Shown: positions 15,830 through 24,326, numbered from the stretch's first letter. The stretch is DNA of 35,885 nucleotides from Hyphomicrobiales bacterium (GCA_947374125.1 CANCAR010000002.1:1-35885), one strand, 5' to 3'. A program made the numbers and translations. The notes: generated from the letters alone by a model not told the origin.

Positions 15830-16570
15830 ATGCGGTATGAAATGATGCTGCCTCATCAGGTTCGGACCGCGATTGCCGAGAGCTGGCCTGTGGTGCTGCC
15901 ACTGGGCGTGCTTGAATATCATGGCGAGCATCTGGCGCTCGGGATGGATACGCTGGCCGTTACCCGGATTATTGATCTTTATGAAAAAGAACAATCGATT
16001 GTGATTTTGCCGCCCTTTTATTATGGGGCGGCCAGTTACGCCGTGGAAAAGCCTGAAGGGAAGGGCTCGGTGCATGTCGACGCCGAAAAAATCCTGCCCT
16101 TCGCCAAGCAAATGTTTCGCGGGCTGTTGCGAATTGGGTTTCGTAATATTCACGGCTTTATTCACCATCAAACCGAGAATTTTGCAGCCGGTATGCCGAC
16201 TGATCTGGCCTTTAAATTTGCCGGGCGGCAGGCGATTTTTGAATTTTTGGAACGTGAACGCGGCGAAGGCTGGTGGGGTAATGCCGCAATGGCGGATTAC
16301 TATGCCGAGCATGCGAATGGCAGCGATCCGTTCAACTGGATCAAGATCCACCCGCTTATGACGGCCGATATCGTCGCACAGTATCCGTTTGACCATGCGG
16401 GCATCGGCGAAACCTCTCTGATGATGGCGCTGTGCCCGGAAGGGGTCGATATGGAACGGCTCGACCCCAATGAATGGTATTCTGCCAGCGCCAAAGAAGC
16501 CTCAAAGGCGCTTGGGGAAAAAGGCCGTGATTTGATTTTGGATCATGTGCGAAGCGTGTTGAAGCGCTGA
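15830..16570 (+). CDS. Creatininase-fold amidohydrolase with atypical active-site motifs
   Basis: This 246-residue protein belongs to the creatininase/ArfB/MftE family of two-metal hydrolases. The first metal motif is LPLGVLEYHGEHLALGMDT, with E29, H31 and D40 in the expected spacing (family pattern E-x-H-G-x-H-L-P-L-x-x-D). The second motif, usually NGHGGN, reads GFIHHQTENF (about 109-118), and the third, usually HAGExETS, reads HAGIGETS (189-196). The protein also carries an insert-like stretch, ERERGEGWWGNAAMADYYAEH. It starts 13 nt after the sulfatase behind GGAGG and ends 10 nt from a convergent ABC operon. It is a probable hydrolase acting with the sulfatase, and true creatininase activity is unlikely. 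A small hairpin, AGCGCT-GAAA-AGCGCT, overlaps the stop (16563-16578). Confidence 0.8.
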   Translation: MRYEMMLPHQVRTAIAESWPVVLPLGVLEYHGEHLALGMDTLAVTRIIDLYEKEQSIVILPPFYYGAASYAVEKPEGKGSVHVDAEKILPFAKQMFRGLLRIGFRNIHGFIHHQTENFAAGMPTDLAFKFAGRQAIFEFLERERGEGWWGNAAMADYYAEHANGSDPFNWIKIHPLMTADIVAQYPFDHAGIGETSLMMALCPEGVDMERLDPNEWYSASAKEASKALGEKGRDLILDHVRSVLKR

Positions 16571-16580
16571 AAAGCGCTCT

Positions 16581-17666
16581 CTAACGCACAGCGTCGGGTA
16601 CCCGTGTGCCATCGGCGCCAAACATATGGATCGTGCCCGGGTCGGCGGATAGCTTGACCGTGTCCCCCACCGAAGGCGTATGGCGACCCCGCCACTCGGC
16701 GATGAGCGGCGTACCATTGACGGTGGCGCAATAGAGATAGGATATCTCGCCAAGCCTTTCCACAAGATCGACACGAGCGGAGAAGGCTTGATAGGGCGTT
16801 TCGCCAAATAGAACATGTTCCGGCCTGATACCGATGGTGACTGAGGCAGCCGATGCTAGCGTTGCGCCTTTAACGGGCAGCGCATAGCCAAAACCGGTAG
16901 TGGCGGTTAGCGTCTCAGCGGCTTGCGTGAGGTGGGCCGAAAAAAGGTTCATGCCGGGGGACCCAATAAAGCCTGCGACAAACAGGTTGGCAGGTGTGAA
17001 ATAGAGATCCAGCGGCGCACCGACCTGTTCAATCCGGCCCTTGTTCATCACCACAATGCGGTCAGCCAGCGTCATCGCTTCGGTCTGGTCATGGGTGACA
17101 TAAATCATCGTCGCCCGCAGCATCGCGTGAAGACGTGCGATTTCGACCCGGGTTGAGACGCGCAAGGCGGCGTCGAGATTGCTGAGGGGTTCGTCGAACA
17201 GAAACACATCGGGTTCGCGCACAATCGCCCGCCCAATGGCCACGCGCTGGCGTTGACCGCCTGAAAGGTCGCGGGGTTTGCGTTCTAATAATTCACCCAG
17301 CTGCAGCATACGTGTGGCCTCTGCCACGCGCCGGTCAATCTCATCCTTTTTCATGCCGGAGAACTTCAGGCCGAAGGTCATGTTGTCCCGGACATTTCTA
17401 TGCGGATAGAGCGCGTAGGATTGGAAAACCATTGCGATTTTACGCTCGGCTGGGGCGAGATCGTTCACCACACGGTCACCAATCTGCAGGGTGCCCGAGG
17501 TCATCGGATCAAGTCCTGCGATGAGCCGTAACAAAGTTGATTTTCCGCAGCCTGAGGGGCCGACCAGAACCACGAATTCACCATCCTCAATGCTGAGCGA
17601 TACGGCCTTCAGAATTTCGGCGGTGCCGAAGGATTTCGAGACTTGATCGAGATTAAGGCGCGCCAT
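16581..17666 (-). CDS. CUT1 sugar ABC transporter ATPase (UgpC/MsmK/MalK-like)
   Basis: This 361-residue ATPase energises the CUT1 importer encoded just upstream on the same strand. It has Walker A GPSGCGKST (about 36-44), signature DLSGGQRQRVAIGRAI (LSGGQ 134-138), Walker B VFLFDEPLSNLDA (D158/E159) and switch MIYVTHDQTEAMTLADR. After the ATPase domain comes a C-terminal OB/TOBE regulatory domain from about residue 235 (VTIGIRPEHVLFGE, then LVERLGEISYLYC). Such subunits are sometimes shared among several CUT1 importers. ATG 17664-17666 is 8 nt after the stop of the second permease. It is the last gene of the murQ-ABC operon and converges on the creatininase-like gene. Confidence 0.92.
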   Translation of the reverse strand: MARLNLDQVSKSFGTAEILKAVSLSIEDGEFVVLVGPSGCGKSTLLRLIAGLDPMTSGTLQIGDRVVNDLAPAERKIAMVFQSYALYPHRNVRDNMTFGLKFSGMKKDEIDRRVAEATRMLQLGELLERKPRDLSGGQRQRVAIGRAIVREPDVFLFDEPLSNLDAALRVSTRVEIARLHAMLRATMIYVTHDQTEAMTLADRIVVMNKGRIEQVGAPLDLYFTPANLFVAGFIGSPGMNLFSAHLTQAAETLTATTGFGYALPVKGATLASAASVTIGIRPEHVLFGETPYQAFSARVDLVERLGEISYLYCATVNGTPLIAEWRGRHTPSVGDTVKLSADPGTIHMFGADGTRVPDAVR

Positions 17667-17674
17667 GGCGGATC

Positions 17675-18502
17675 CTACTTGACCGCTCCGGCGGTTAATC
17701 CGCCGATAAGCTGACGTGAGAAGATGAGATAGATGGCTATCACCGGCAGGATCGCGACGGACAGTGCGGCCAGCACGCTGTTCCAGTCTGTGACGTATTG
17801 GCCGATAAATTGCTGGATGCCGAGCGTGATGGTTTGCGTCTCCTTGCCGGGCGCGAGCAGAAGCGGGAACCAGAGATCGTTCCAGATCGGGACAACGGTA
17901 AAGACTGCGACCGTTGCAATGGCAGGGCGAAGCAGAGGCGCTATGACTTGGAAGAAAATAGCGATTTCCGGAACGCCGTCGCAGCGCGCGGCATCGCGTA
18001 AATCTTTCGGAATTTGGCTGATGAATTCGGACAGAATAAAGATCGCCATCGGCAACCCCTGTGCCGTGTAAACGAGGATCAGGGCCAGTCTCGTATTGAT
18101 GAGGTCGAGTGACACCATCGTATGGAGGATGGAGATGGACCCCAACCGGATCGGCACCATGATGCCGATGGAGAGAAAAAGCGCTAGCAGCGTTGAGCCC
18201 TTAAAGCGGTACTCGGCCAAGGCCCAAGCCGCCATCGCGCCGAAGAGCAAGACGGAGGCCATGCTGATGAGCGTTACGCTGACGGAATTGAAGAAAAACA
18301 TCCCGACATTGGAATTCCCCAACACCTTGGAATAGCCAATCAGCGAGAAAGTTTCGCTGCTCGGCAAAGCCAAGGGTGCACCGAATATCGCTTTGCGGGC
18401 TTTGAAGGAATTCATCACGACAAGCAGAATTGGCATGAGAGCGATCAGCGAATAGGCGATCAGTATGACGTGGACGGCGGCAGGACCAAATCGGCGGCTC
18501 AT
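17675..18502 (-). CDS. CUT1 sugar ABC transporter permease (MalG/UgpE-like)
   Basis: This 275-residue inner-membrane permease has six predicted helices, the first being HVILIAYSLIALMPILLVVMNSF. The EAA coupling motif reads IPKDLRDAARCDGVPEIAIF, followed by IAPLLRPAIATVAVFTVV, as in MalG/UgpE. The start chosen is ATG 18500-18502, with GGGAGG a few bases upstream; the frame also opens with TTG at 18517, which overlaps the previous stop by 3 bases. It pairs with the MalF-like permease gene immediately upstream and with the ATPase gene 8 nt downstream. Confidence 0.9.
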   Translation of the reverse strand: MSRRFGPAAVHVILIAYSLIALMPILLVVMNSFKARKAIFGAPLALPSSETFSLIGYSKVLGNSNVGMFFFNSVSVTLISMASVLLFGAMAAWALAEYRFKGSTLLALFLSIGIMVPIRLGSISILHTMVSLDLINTRLALILVYTAQGLPMAIFILSEFISQIPKDLRDAARCDGVPEIAIFFQVIAPLLRPAIATVAVFTVVPIWNDLWFPLLLAPGKETQTITLGIQQFIGQYVTDWNSVLAALSVAILPVIAIYLIFSRQLIGGLTAGAVK

Positions 18503-18513
18503 GGCACCCTCCC

Positions 18514-19464
18514 TCAAAAGCTGTGCCGCTCAAGGCGGCGCTGGACGAGGAAGAGATAGACGCAGACACCCATCAGGATGATGAGAAACATGGCGGTAGC
18601 AACAGTCGCACCCATGGTGGGGCTGCCAAGTTGCAATTGATTGCCGAAAAAGGTGCGGTAGAAAAACGTGCCCAGAAGATCGGTAGAGAAATTGGGCCCC
18701 GCCAGTGCGCCCTTAATAGCATAGACGAGATCGAATGCGTTGAAATTGCCGACAAAGGTTAAGATCGACACGAGCCCAATCGTCGGCATGATCAATGGCA
18801 ACTTCACGTGAAAGAAAATGCGTAAATGGCTCAGACCGTCAATGCGGGCGGCATCGACCAATTCCTCAGGAATATTGAGCAACGCGGCATAGATCAACAT
18901 CAAAGGAATACCGACAAATTGCCAGACTGAGATCAGGCCGATGGTGATCAGTGCCGAACCCTCAAGCCCGAGCCAGGGTTGAAACAGGCTGCCAAGCCCG
19001 AAAAACTTCAGAAAGCCTTCGGAAACGCCCCAGAGGGGGGAGAGAATAAGATTCCAAGCGAAGCCGATAATCACCACCGAGAGCATGGTGGGCATGAAAA
19101 TCAGCGTGCGATAGGTTGCGCGAAATTTCAGCGCAGGCAGACTAAGCAAACCCGCAATCGCAATGCCGATAGGGTTTTGCACCAGCATGTGGATGATAAA
19201 GAACAAGACATTGTTGCCCAGCGCGTTCCAAAACGGTCCGCGCCAATCCTTGTCCGTCAGCAGCAGAATAAAATTATCGATGCCCGCGAAATGATAGGCA
19301 CCTGCCTGATCGGTCGTAAAGCTTGCCAACGCCATGGTCGCGATCAGCGGATAGACCGAAAACGCCGCGTAAATGACAACTGCGGGACCCAGAAAAAACA
19401 CAAGCAGTGCCAACCGACCAAAGCCGCTTTTGGATGATAGAGCGGATTGCGTTAGCTCGGGCAT
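18514..19464 (-). CDS. CUT1 sugar ABC transporter permease (MalF/UgpA-like)
   Basis: This is a 316-residue permease. A short cytoplasmic N-terminus precedes LALLVFFLGPAVVIYAAFSVYPL. The EAA motif is IPEELVDAARIDGLSHLRIF, followed by HVKLPLIMPTIGLVSILTFVGNFNAFD, the usual pattern of UgpA/MalF-type subunits. The start ATG is at 19462-19464 with AGGA upstream. It is separated from the binding-protein gene by 70 nt holding a terminator-like hairpin, and its stop lies just before the start of the second permease, indicating tight coupling of the two membrane subunits. Confidence 0.9.
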   Translation of the reverse strand: MPELTQSALSSKSGFGRLALLVFFLGPAVVIYAAFSVYPLIATMALASFTTDQAGAYHFAGIDNFILLLTDKDWRGPFWNALGNNVLFFIIHMLVQNPIGIAIAGLLSLPALKFRATYRTLIFMPTMLSVVIIGFAWNLILSPLWGVSEGFLKFFGLGSLFQPWLGLEGSALITIGLISVWQFVGIPLMLIYAALLNIPEELVDAARIDGLSHLRIFFHVKLPLIMPTIGLVSILTFVGNFNAFDLVYAIKGALAGPNFSTDLLGTFFYRTFFGNQLQLGSPTMGATVATAMFLIILMGVCVYLFLVQRRLERHSF

Positions 19465-19491
19465 GCTTTTCCTGAGTCTTTAATAAAAGAA

Positions 19492-19513
19492 GGGGAGAGC
19501 CGAAGCCCTCCCC
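19492..19513 (-). terminator. Attenuator hairpin with UUCG loop after the CUT1 binding-protein gene
   Basis: Read on the minus strand, GGGGAGGGC is followed by a TTCG tetraloop and GCTCTCCCC. There is one mismatch in the stem, and TTCTTTTATT follows. It lies between the binding-protein stop (19535) and the MalF-like start (19464). The structure is a good intrinsic terminator or 3'-stabilising hairpin and mirrors the one at 4901-4927 in the first CUT2 operon. Confidence 0.7.
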
Positions 19514-19534
19514 TCTGGATCATTGAGCGACCGC

Positions 19535-20788
19535 TTATTTCTGCGGTGCATACCATTTAGCAAGACCAGCCTGGAGCTGCTTGGTAGCGTCTTCGGGTGA
19601 CATCTTGCCATTGATGACCTGAGCCGACACGTTCCAAAGCTCGTTTTCGAGGTTCGGCGTGCCGCGCGACAGAATCTGGTAAGAGTTGCGGATCGTCGAC
19701 TTGCACTGGCCGCGCCAGGACAGGAAGCTGGCTGCGACATCATCCTTTACGGTGATTTTCGCATTCGACAGCGGGAAGAAGCCCGGCAGGCTATTGGCGA
19801 AAATTTCGGCAAATTCAGAGGTCGACATCCAGTCGAGGAAGACACGAGCGTCGGCTGCATTCTTCGATGCTGCATTCAGGCCAATGCCGATATCGGTGTG
19901 GTCCGAAATATAGCAATCCGACTGGCCAGCGGGTGGAGGAGCTTTAAACGCGCCCATTTCGAAGCCACCTTGCGTGCGGAAGGTCGAAATATCCCATGAG
20001 CCAGCGGCATAGATTGCTGCTTTGCCGAGCGAGAACAAGTTCTGGCTGTCGGGATAGGTTTGTGCCTGATAGCCGGTGCCGAGATAGGGGCCCCATTTGG
20101 CAAGCTCTTTGAAGGTTGCAACATACGGCGCGTCCGTCAGCTTCTGCGTGCCCTTGATCAGCGCGTTGCGGCCGTCCTCGCCTTTCCAGTAATTAGGCCC
20201 GATGTTCTGGAAGCCCATGGTAGCGGATTCCCATTGGTCGGCGGTACCAAGGACCAACGGTACATAGGTGCCGTCTTTCTTGATCTTTTCAAGCAGCGCG
20301 TAGAATTCTTCCATGGTCTTTGGCTCGGTGCCGCCAACCTTTTTCAACGCGTCCTTGTTGTAGATGAAGCCATGAATAACGGAGGCCATCGGCAGGCAGA
20401 AGGTGGTCTTGCCGTCGTCCGTCGTCCAAGCCGATTTCGCAACATCCGAGAAATTTGCCATGCCCTTCAGATCGTTCAAGCCTGCGAGATTGCCCTTGTT
20501 GAAGAGCTCAAGCGAGGCATCAAACGGACGGCAAGTGATGAGATCTCCAGCAGTGCCGCCAGCCAGACGCGCGTTCAGCGCGGCGTTGTATTCTTTTGGA
20601 GCGGTTGGCGCGAACTCGACCTTGATATCCGGATGGGCCTTGTTAAAGGCCGGAATGATTTTTGAATTCCAGATATCGGCATCATCATTACGCCAGCTTT
20701 CTATCTTCAGGTTACCAGCCTGCGCGATGACGGCGGTCGCTACCAGAGCGGTTGCCGCCAATGCTGCCTTGTAAAACATAGATTTCAT
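19535..20788 (-). CDS. CUT1 sugar ABC transporter extracellular binding protein
   Basis: This is a 417-residue family-1 solute-binding protein. The signal peptide is MKSMFYKAALAATALVATAVIAQA with cleavage before GNLKIESW. The mature protein shows usual family features: NKAHPDIKVEFAPTAPKEYNAALNARLAGGTAGDLI near the start, IYNKDALKKVGGTEPKTMEEFYALLEKIK, and GKAAIYAAGSWDISTFR in the ligand domain. The chosen ATG (20786-20788) has GGGAG about 9 bases upstream; an in-frame start at 20815 would spoil the signal peptide. Two permeases and an ATPase follow, and a murQ-like gene ends 74 nt upstream on the same strand. Amino sugar or muropeptide-derived sugar is the most likely ligand from context only. 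Confidence 0.88.
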   Translation of the reverse strand: MKSMFYKAALAATALVATAVIAQAGNLKIESWRNDDADIWNSKIIPAFNKAHPDIKVEFAPTAPKEYNAALNARLAGGTAGDLITCRPFDASLELFNKGNLAGLNDLKGMANFSDVAKSAWTTDDGKTTFCLPMASVIHGFIYNKDALKKVGGTEPKTMEEFYALLEKIKKDGTYVPLVLGTADQWESATMGFQNIGPNYWKGEDGRNALIKGTQKLTDAPYVATFKELAKWGPYLGTGYQAQTYPDSQNLFSLGKAAIYAAGSWDISTFRTQGGFEMGAFKAPPPAGQSDCYISDHTDIGIGLNAASKNAADARVFLDWMSTSEFAEIFANSLPGFFPLSNAKITVKDDVAASFLSWRGQCKSTIRNSYQILSRGTPNLENELWNVSAQVINGKMSPEDATKQLQAGLAKWYAPQK

Positions 20789-20862
20789 TTTTGTCTTCTC
20801 CCATGTCCCGGCCATTGATCGGGCCCTCGTTTTGACAACACGCTATTTAGTCACAGTTTAGC

Positions 20863-21732
20863 TTATGATTTCAAGCGCTGAAGCGCGTTTTTTAACTGAC
20901 CCTTCTCAAGGGCAATCAAGGAACGAGCCGCATCAACCGACGCCGCGCCGGATGCGAGCAAGATGGCGGCTTTGACGTCCTGCTCACATGCCGCAAGGGA
21001 CGGTTTTGCATCTATGGGATTAACGCCCGCAACACGGGCAACAATGGCCTCAGCTCGCAGCTTTAATTTGGCATTATCGGCTCGGACATTGACCATTAGC
21101 CCTTGATAGACATGGCCAAGCCGCGTGTTTGCTAGCGTTGATAACAGTCCTAGGACGCATTTCTGTGCCGTGCCTGCGGCCATTCGGGTTGAGCCTTCGA
21201 CGGCTTCTGGCCCACTGAGGGCTGCAATGGCAATATCGGCCATCTCTAAGAGCGGCGACGGCGCTTTATTGGCGATACCAATGATTACGGCTCCGCTGGC
21301 TTTTGCCGCTTTGGCGGCTGCCACCGTGTAGGGCGTTGACCCGCTTGCTGATAGTGCGATGACGATATCGCCCGCCAGCGGACCCAAGGCTTCGATTTCA
21401 CGTTTTGCTGTCTCGGTGTCATCCTCAACGCCGCCAATGAGATTGTGAACGGCATCAATGCCGCCCGCCGTCAAAAAGACGATTCTTTGCGGATCAATCC
21501 CGAAGGTGCCGGGTAACTCCGCTCCGTCTTGGATGGCTATGAGGCCGGAAGAGCCCGCGCCGACATAGATCAGCCGATGGCCATTAGACAGTGCCCTTGC
21601 GAGTGCTTGGGCGGCTTTTGCAATCGATCCGAGGGCGTCGCCCACTGCGGATACGGCGCGCAACTGGATGTCGAGCATCAGGCGCAGGGCCGCTTGGTCG
21701 TCGATCTGGTCAATTGTTTTGGGTTCGTTCAT
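20863..21732 (-). CDS. murQ: MurQ-like N-acetylmuramic acid 6-phosphate etherase (divergent form)
   Basis: This is a 289-residue SIS-fold protein of the MurQ family, which cleaves the lactyl ether of MurNAc-6-phosphate to GlcNAc-6-phosphate in the cytoplasm. Family features are RLIYVGAGSSGL (53-64), the catalytic-type glutamates E72 (DGAELPGTFG) and E103 (GVEDD), EAVEGSTRMAAGTAQK (176-191) and the helical C-terminal LAACEQDVKAAILLASG. Two arginines I remember as conserved, in GAGTSGR and ASGRTPY, are Leu64 and Ser132 here, and the usual N-terminal TEGRN segment is absent. The start is ATG 21730-21732; a longer open frame to 21927 overlaps the divergent gene and is rejected. It heads the CUT1 importer operon. 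Confidence 0.75.
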   Translation of the reverse strand: MNEPKTIDQIDDQAALRLMLDIQLRAVSAVGDALGSIAKAAQALARALSNGHRLIYVGAGSSGLIAIQDGAELPGTFGIDPQRIVFLTAGGIDAVHNLIGGVEDDTETAKREIEALGPLAGDIVIALSASGSTPYTVAAAKAAKASGAVIIGIANKAPSPLLEMADIAIAALSGPEAVEGSTRMAAGTAQKCVLGLLSTLANTRLGHVYQGLMVNVRADNAKLKLRAEAIVARVAGVNPIDAKPSLAACEQDVKAAILLASGAASVDAARSLIALEKGQLKNALQRLKS

Positions 21733-21811
21733 GCTGCATTTCCGCGATATGACGCTTGGGTAAGCGGTGACGGTAAGGTATATTTTTACATCTTCCATGG
21801 GATTGCGACGA

Positions 21812-22837
21812 ATGTCATCTGATCCGACCCAAATGGCTCGTGAAATTGCCGAGGTTAAGGCCGTATTGCTAAAACAACGTGTCATGAGCTGGCCGATGCT
21901 GGACGCTTTGGGCGAGGAGATTCGCACCCTCGACCCCTCTTTGCTTGTGACGATTGCGAGAGGGAGTTCAGATCATGCTGCGCTATATGTTGCCCATCTA
22001 GCTCAGCGTCTAGGCGGATTGCCGGTTGCCTCACTGCCGCCGTCCTTGGCCTCGATTTATCATCAACCGCTTAGGCTTCAAGGCGCTTTAGCGCTCGTCA
22101 TATCGCAATCGGGCGTAAGTCCTGATCTGGTGTCGATGATCGAGGCCGCAAAGCGATCGGGAGCTCTAACGGTTGGTCTGCTGAATGAACCAAACTCGCC
22201 GATGGGCGAAAAGGCTGATCGCGTTGTGCCGCTATGTGCGAGCCCTGAACGCGCGGTCGCGGCTACGAAATCCGTCATTGCTGGTATGGTTGCAGGTGCA
22301 CGATTGATTGCGGTTTGGCAGCGGGATCGGGTGCTGCTTGAGGCGCTAGAAGATATCGCTTCGCTCACCACGCCGATGGTGCCGCCCGATGAAGTGATCG
22401 ATCAGATGGCGGGATTTTCGTCCTGTTTCGTGTTGGGCCGCGGCGCGACGCTGCCGATTGCGTTCGAGGCGGCGTTGAAGCTGAAGGAGACATGCGCCAT
22501 CCATGCCGAGGCGTTTTCCTCCGCCGAAGTTCTGCATGGACCGGCGGCATTGATCACGTCCGGTTTCCCCGTGATCGCGTTTGTGCCGCAGGACGAGGCG
22601 CGAAAAAGCATGCTTGAAACGATAGACCGGCTCCGCGCGATGGGCGCAACTATTTTGGCCTTTGACCTTGATCGTACGATCGCGGGGCCGCTCGCCATGC
22701 CGTTACCGCAGCATCCGATGCTCGCGCCGTTACCCATGCTTCACGCTTTTTATACAATAGCCGAAGCAACCGCGCGGCGGCGCGGCCGTGATCCGGATCA
22801 CCCGCCGCACCTGCAAAAAGTAACAGCGACCGTTTAG
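21812..22837 (+). CDS. SIS-domain protein, GlmS-like aminosugar-phosphate deaminase/isomerase
   Basis: This 341-residue protein corresponds to the isomerase half of GlmS without the glutaminase domain. It has two SIS domains. The first carries IARGSSDHAALYVA (48-61), VISQSGVSPDLVSM and RAVAATKSVIAGM; the second has LGRGATLPIAFEAALKLKET, IHAEAFSSAEVLHGP and the C-terminal HPPHLQKVTATV, corresponding to the GlmS tail. Proteins of this layout act as glucosamine-6-phosphate deaminases (NagB-II/GlmD type) or related aminosugar isomerases, giving fructose-6-phosphate and ammonia. It is divergent from murQ across 79 bp, a sensible pairing: MurQ makes GlcNAc-6-P, which after deacetylation would be its substrate. 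No deacetylase (nagA) or kinase gene is in the window. Confidence 0.85.
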   Translation: MSSDPTQMAREIAEVKAVLLKQRVMSWPMLDALGEEIRTLDPSLLVTIARGSSDHAALYVAHLAQRLGGLPVASLPPSLASIYHQPLRLQGALALVISQSGVSPDLVSMIEAAKRSGALTVGLLNEPNSPMGEKADRVVPLCASPERAVAATKSVIAGMVAGARLIAVWQRDRVLLEALEDIASLTTPMVPPDEVIDQMAGFSSCFVLGRGATLPIAFEAALKLKETCAIHAEAFSSAEVLHGPAALITSGFPVIAFVPQDEARKSMLETIDRLRAMGATILAFDLDRTIAGPLAMPLPQHPMLAPLPMLHAFYTIAEATARRRGRDPDHPPHLQKVTATV

Positions 22838-22850
22838 AAATGCGTGCGGC

Positions 22851-24326
22851 TTACTTTCCCAAACCGCCCATCAGCATGTATTTGATTTCGACATATTCAT
22901 CGATGCCATGCAGCGAGCCCTCGCGGCCAATGCCGGATTCTTTCACGCCGCCAAAGGGCGCCTCAGCCGTTGACATGATGCCTTCATTGATCCCGACCAT
23001 GCCATATTCAAGCGCTTCACCCACGCGCCAGACGCGACCAATATCGCGGGTGTAGAAATAGCAGGCGAGGCCGAATTCGGTATCGTTTGCCATGGCAATC
23101 GCTTCTTCTTCGGTCTTGAAGCGGAAGATGGGAGCGACTGGCCCGAAAGTCTCTTCGCGCGCCACCAACATGTCGGTCGTCACATCGCGGATGATGGTCG
23201 GCTCATAGAAGCTGCCGCCTAGCGCATGGCGCTTGCCACCAGTTAAAACTTTGCCGCCTTTGGCGACCGCATCGGCTACGTGTTCTTCGACCTTCTTAAT
23301 TGCTTTCGCATTGATCAAAGGACCAGTTGTGACGCCCTCGCCAAAACCGTCGCCGACTTTCAGTTTGCTAACGGCCTCGGCCAATTTGGTCGCAAAGGCA
23401 TCATAGATGCCGTCTTGCACCAACATGCGGTTGGCGCAGACGCAGGTTTGGCCGGCATTGCGGTATTTCGATAGCATCGCGCCTTGGACAGCGGCATCGA
23501 GATCGGCGTCGTCAAACACGATGAAGGGTGCATTGCCGCCCAGTTCCAAGCCGATCTTCTTCACCGTTGAAGCGCATTGCGCCATTAAGAGTTTGCCGAC
23601 AGCGGTTGAACCCGTAAACGAAACCGCGCGGACGATCGGGTTTGACGTCATCTCTGCGCCGATTTCCTTAGCCCCGCCGGTAACCACCGAGAACACGCCC
23701 TTTGGAATGCCAGCGCGCTCAGCCAGTTCGGCAAGCGCGAAAGCGGAGAAGGGGGTTTCCTCCGAAGGTTTCACGACAAAGGTGCAACCGGCGGCGAGCG
23801 CGGGTGCGGCTTTGCGGGTAATCATCGCATTCGGAAAATTCCACGGCGTGATGGCGGCGACCACGCCGACAGGCTGGCGGATGACGACAATGCGGCCATT
23901 GGGCCAGGGGGATGGAACGGTCTCGCCATAAATCCGGCGGGCTTCTTCGGCGAAAAACTCGACGAAGCTCGCGCCATAGGTGACTTCGCCCTTGGCTTCC
24001 GCAAAGGGCTTGCCCTGCTCGGCCGTCATGATGCGGGCGAGATCGTCCTGGTGTTGGACGATGAGATCAAACCAGCGGCGCAGGATTTGACCGCGCTGCT
24101 TGGCGGGCACGGCTGCCCATGATTTCTGCGCTACTTCAGCGCCCTTGATGGCGTCAGCTGTTTCTTTTTGACCGAGCGATGGAATTGAACCCAGCACGAC
24201 GCCAGTCGCCGGATTGGTCACCTCAATGCGCTTGTCTGATCCAACCCATTGCCCATTGATGTAGCACTCCTGCCGGAAAAGACTTTTTTCGGTGAGCAAA
24301 TTCGACAACAACGAGGCGTTTGACAT
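22851..24326 (-). CDS. gabD: NAD(P)-dependent succinate-semialdehyde dehydrogenase family protein
   Basis: This 491-residue aldehyde dehydrogenase is of GabD size. Visible signatures are the PWNFP substrate-side motif (ITPWNFPNAMITRKAAPALAAGC), VKPSEETPFSA, the cofactor loop SFTGSTAVGKLL, the catalytic glutamate in LELGGNAPFIVFDDADLD, the catalytic cysteine in NAGQTCVCANR, and EETFGPVAPIFRF. The C-terminal APFGGVKESGIGREGSLHGIDEYVEIKY is typical of GabD. It oxidises succinate semialdehyde to succinate in GABA or related catabolism, but glutarate semialdehyde or other aldehydes are possible. The start ATG 24324-24326 has CGGAG six bases upstream; an in-frame upstream start at 24371 is less likely. 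The HAD gene upstream is separated by 99 nt. Confidence 0.88.
   Translation of the reverse strand: MSNASLLSNLLTEKSLFRQECYINGQWVGSDKRIEVTNPATGVVLGSIPSLGQKETADAIKGAEVAQKSWAAVPAKQRGQILRRWFDLIVQHQDDLARIMTAEQGKPFAEAKGEVTYGASFVEFFAEEARRIYGETVPSPWPNGRIVVIRQPVGVVAAITPWNFPNAMITRKAAPALAAGCTFVVKPSEETPFSAFALAELAERAGIPKGVFSVVTGGAKEIGAEMTSNPIVRAVSFTGSTAVGKLLMAQCASTVKKIGLELGGNAPFIVFDDADLDAAVQGAMLSKYRNAGQTCVCANRMLVQDGIYDAFATKLAEAVSKLKVGDGFGEGVTTGPLINAKAIKKVEEHVADAVAKGGKVLTGGKRHALGGSFYEPTIIRDVTTDMLVAREETFGPVAPIFRFKTEEEAIAMANDTEFGLACYFYTRDIGRVWRVGEALEYGMVGINEGIMSTAEAPFGGVKESGIGREGSLHGIDEYVEIKYMLMGGLGK

Noticed and set aside
15725..16396. 223-residue minus-strand frame over the sulfatase/creatininase junction
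   Set aside because: It covers two well-supported genes and the ribosome site between them; composition is typical of an antisense frame.
16563..16578. AGCGCT-GAAA-AGCGCT hairpin as terminator between convergent genes
   Set aside because: Only 6 bp, overlaps the creatininase stop and has no T-run; mentioned in the gene entry but not called as a terminator.
21733..21927. N-terminal extension of the murQ frame to 21927
   Set aside because: It would overlap the first 116 bases of the divergent SIS gene, and the added residues show no MurQ similarity; ATG at 21730-21732 fits the family start.
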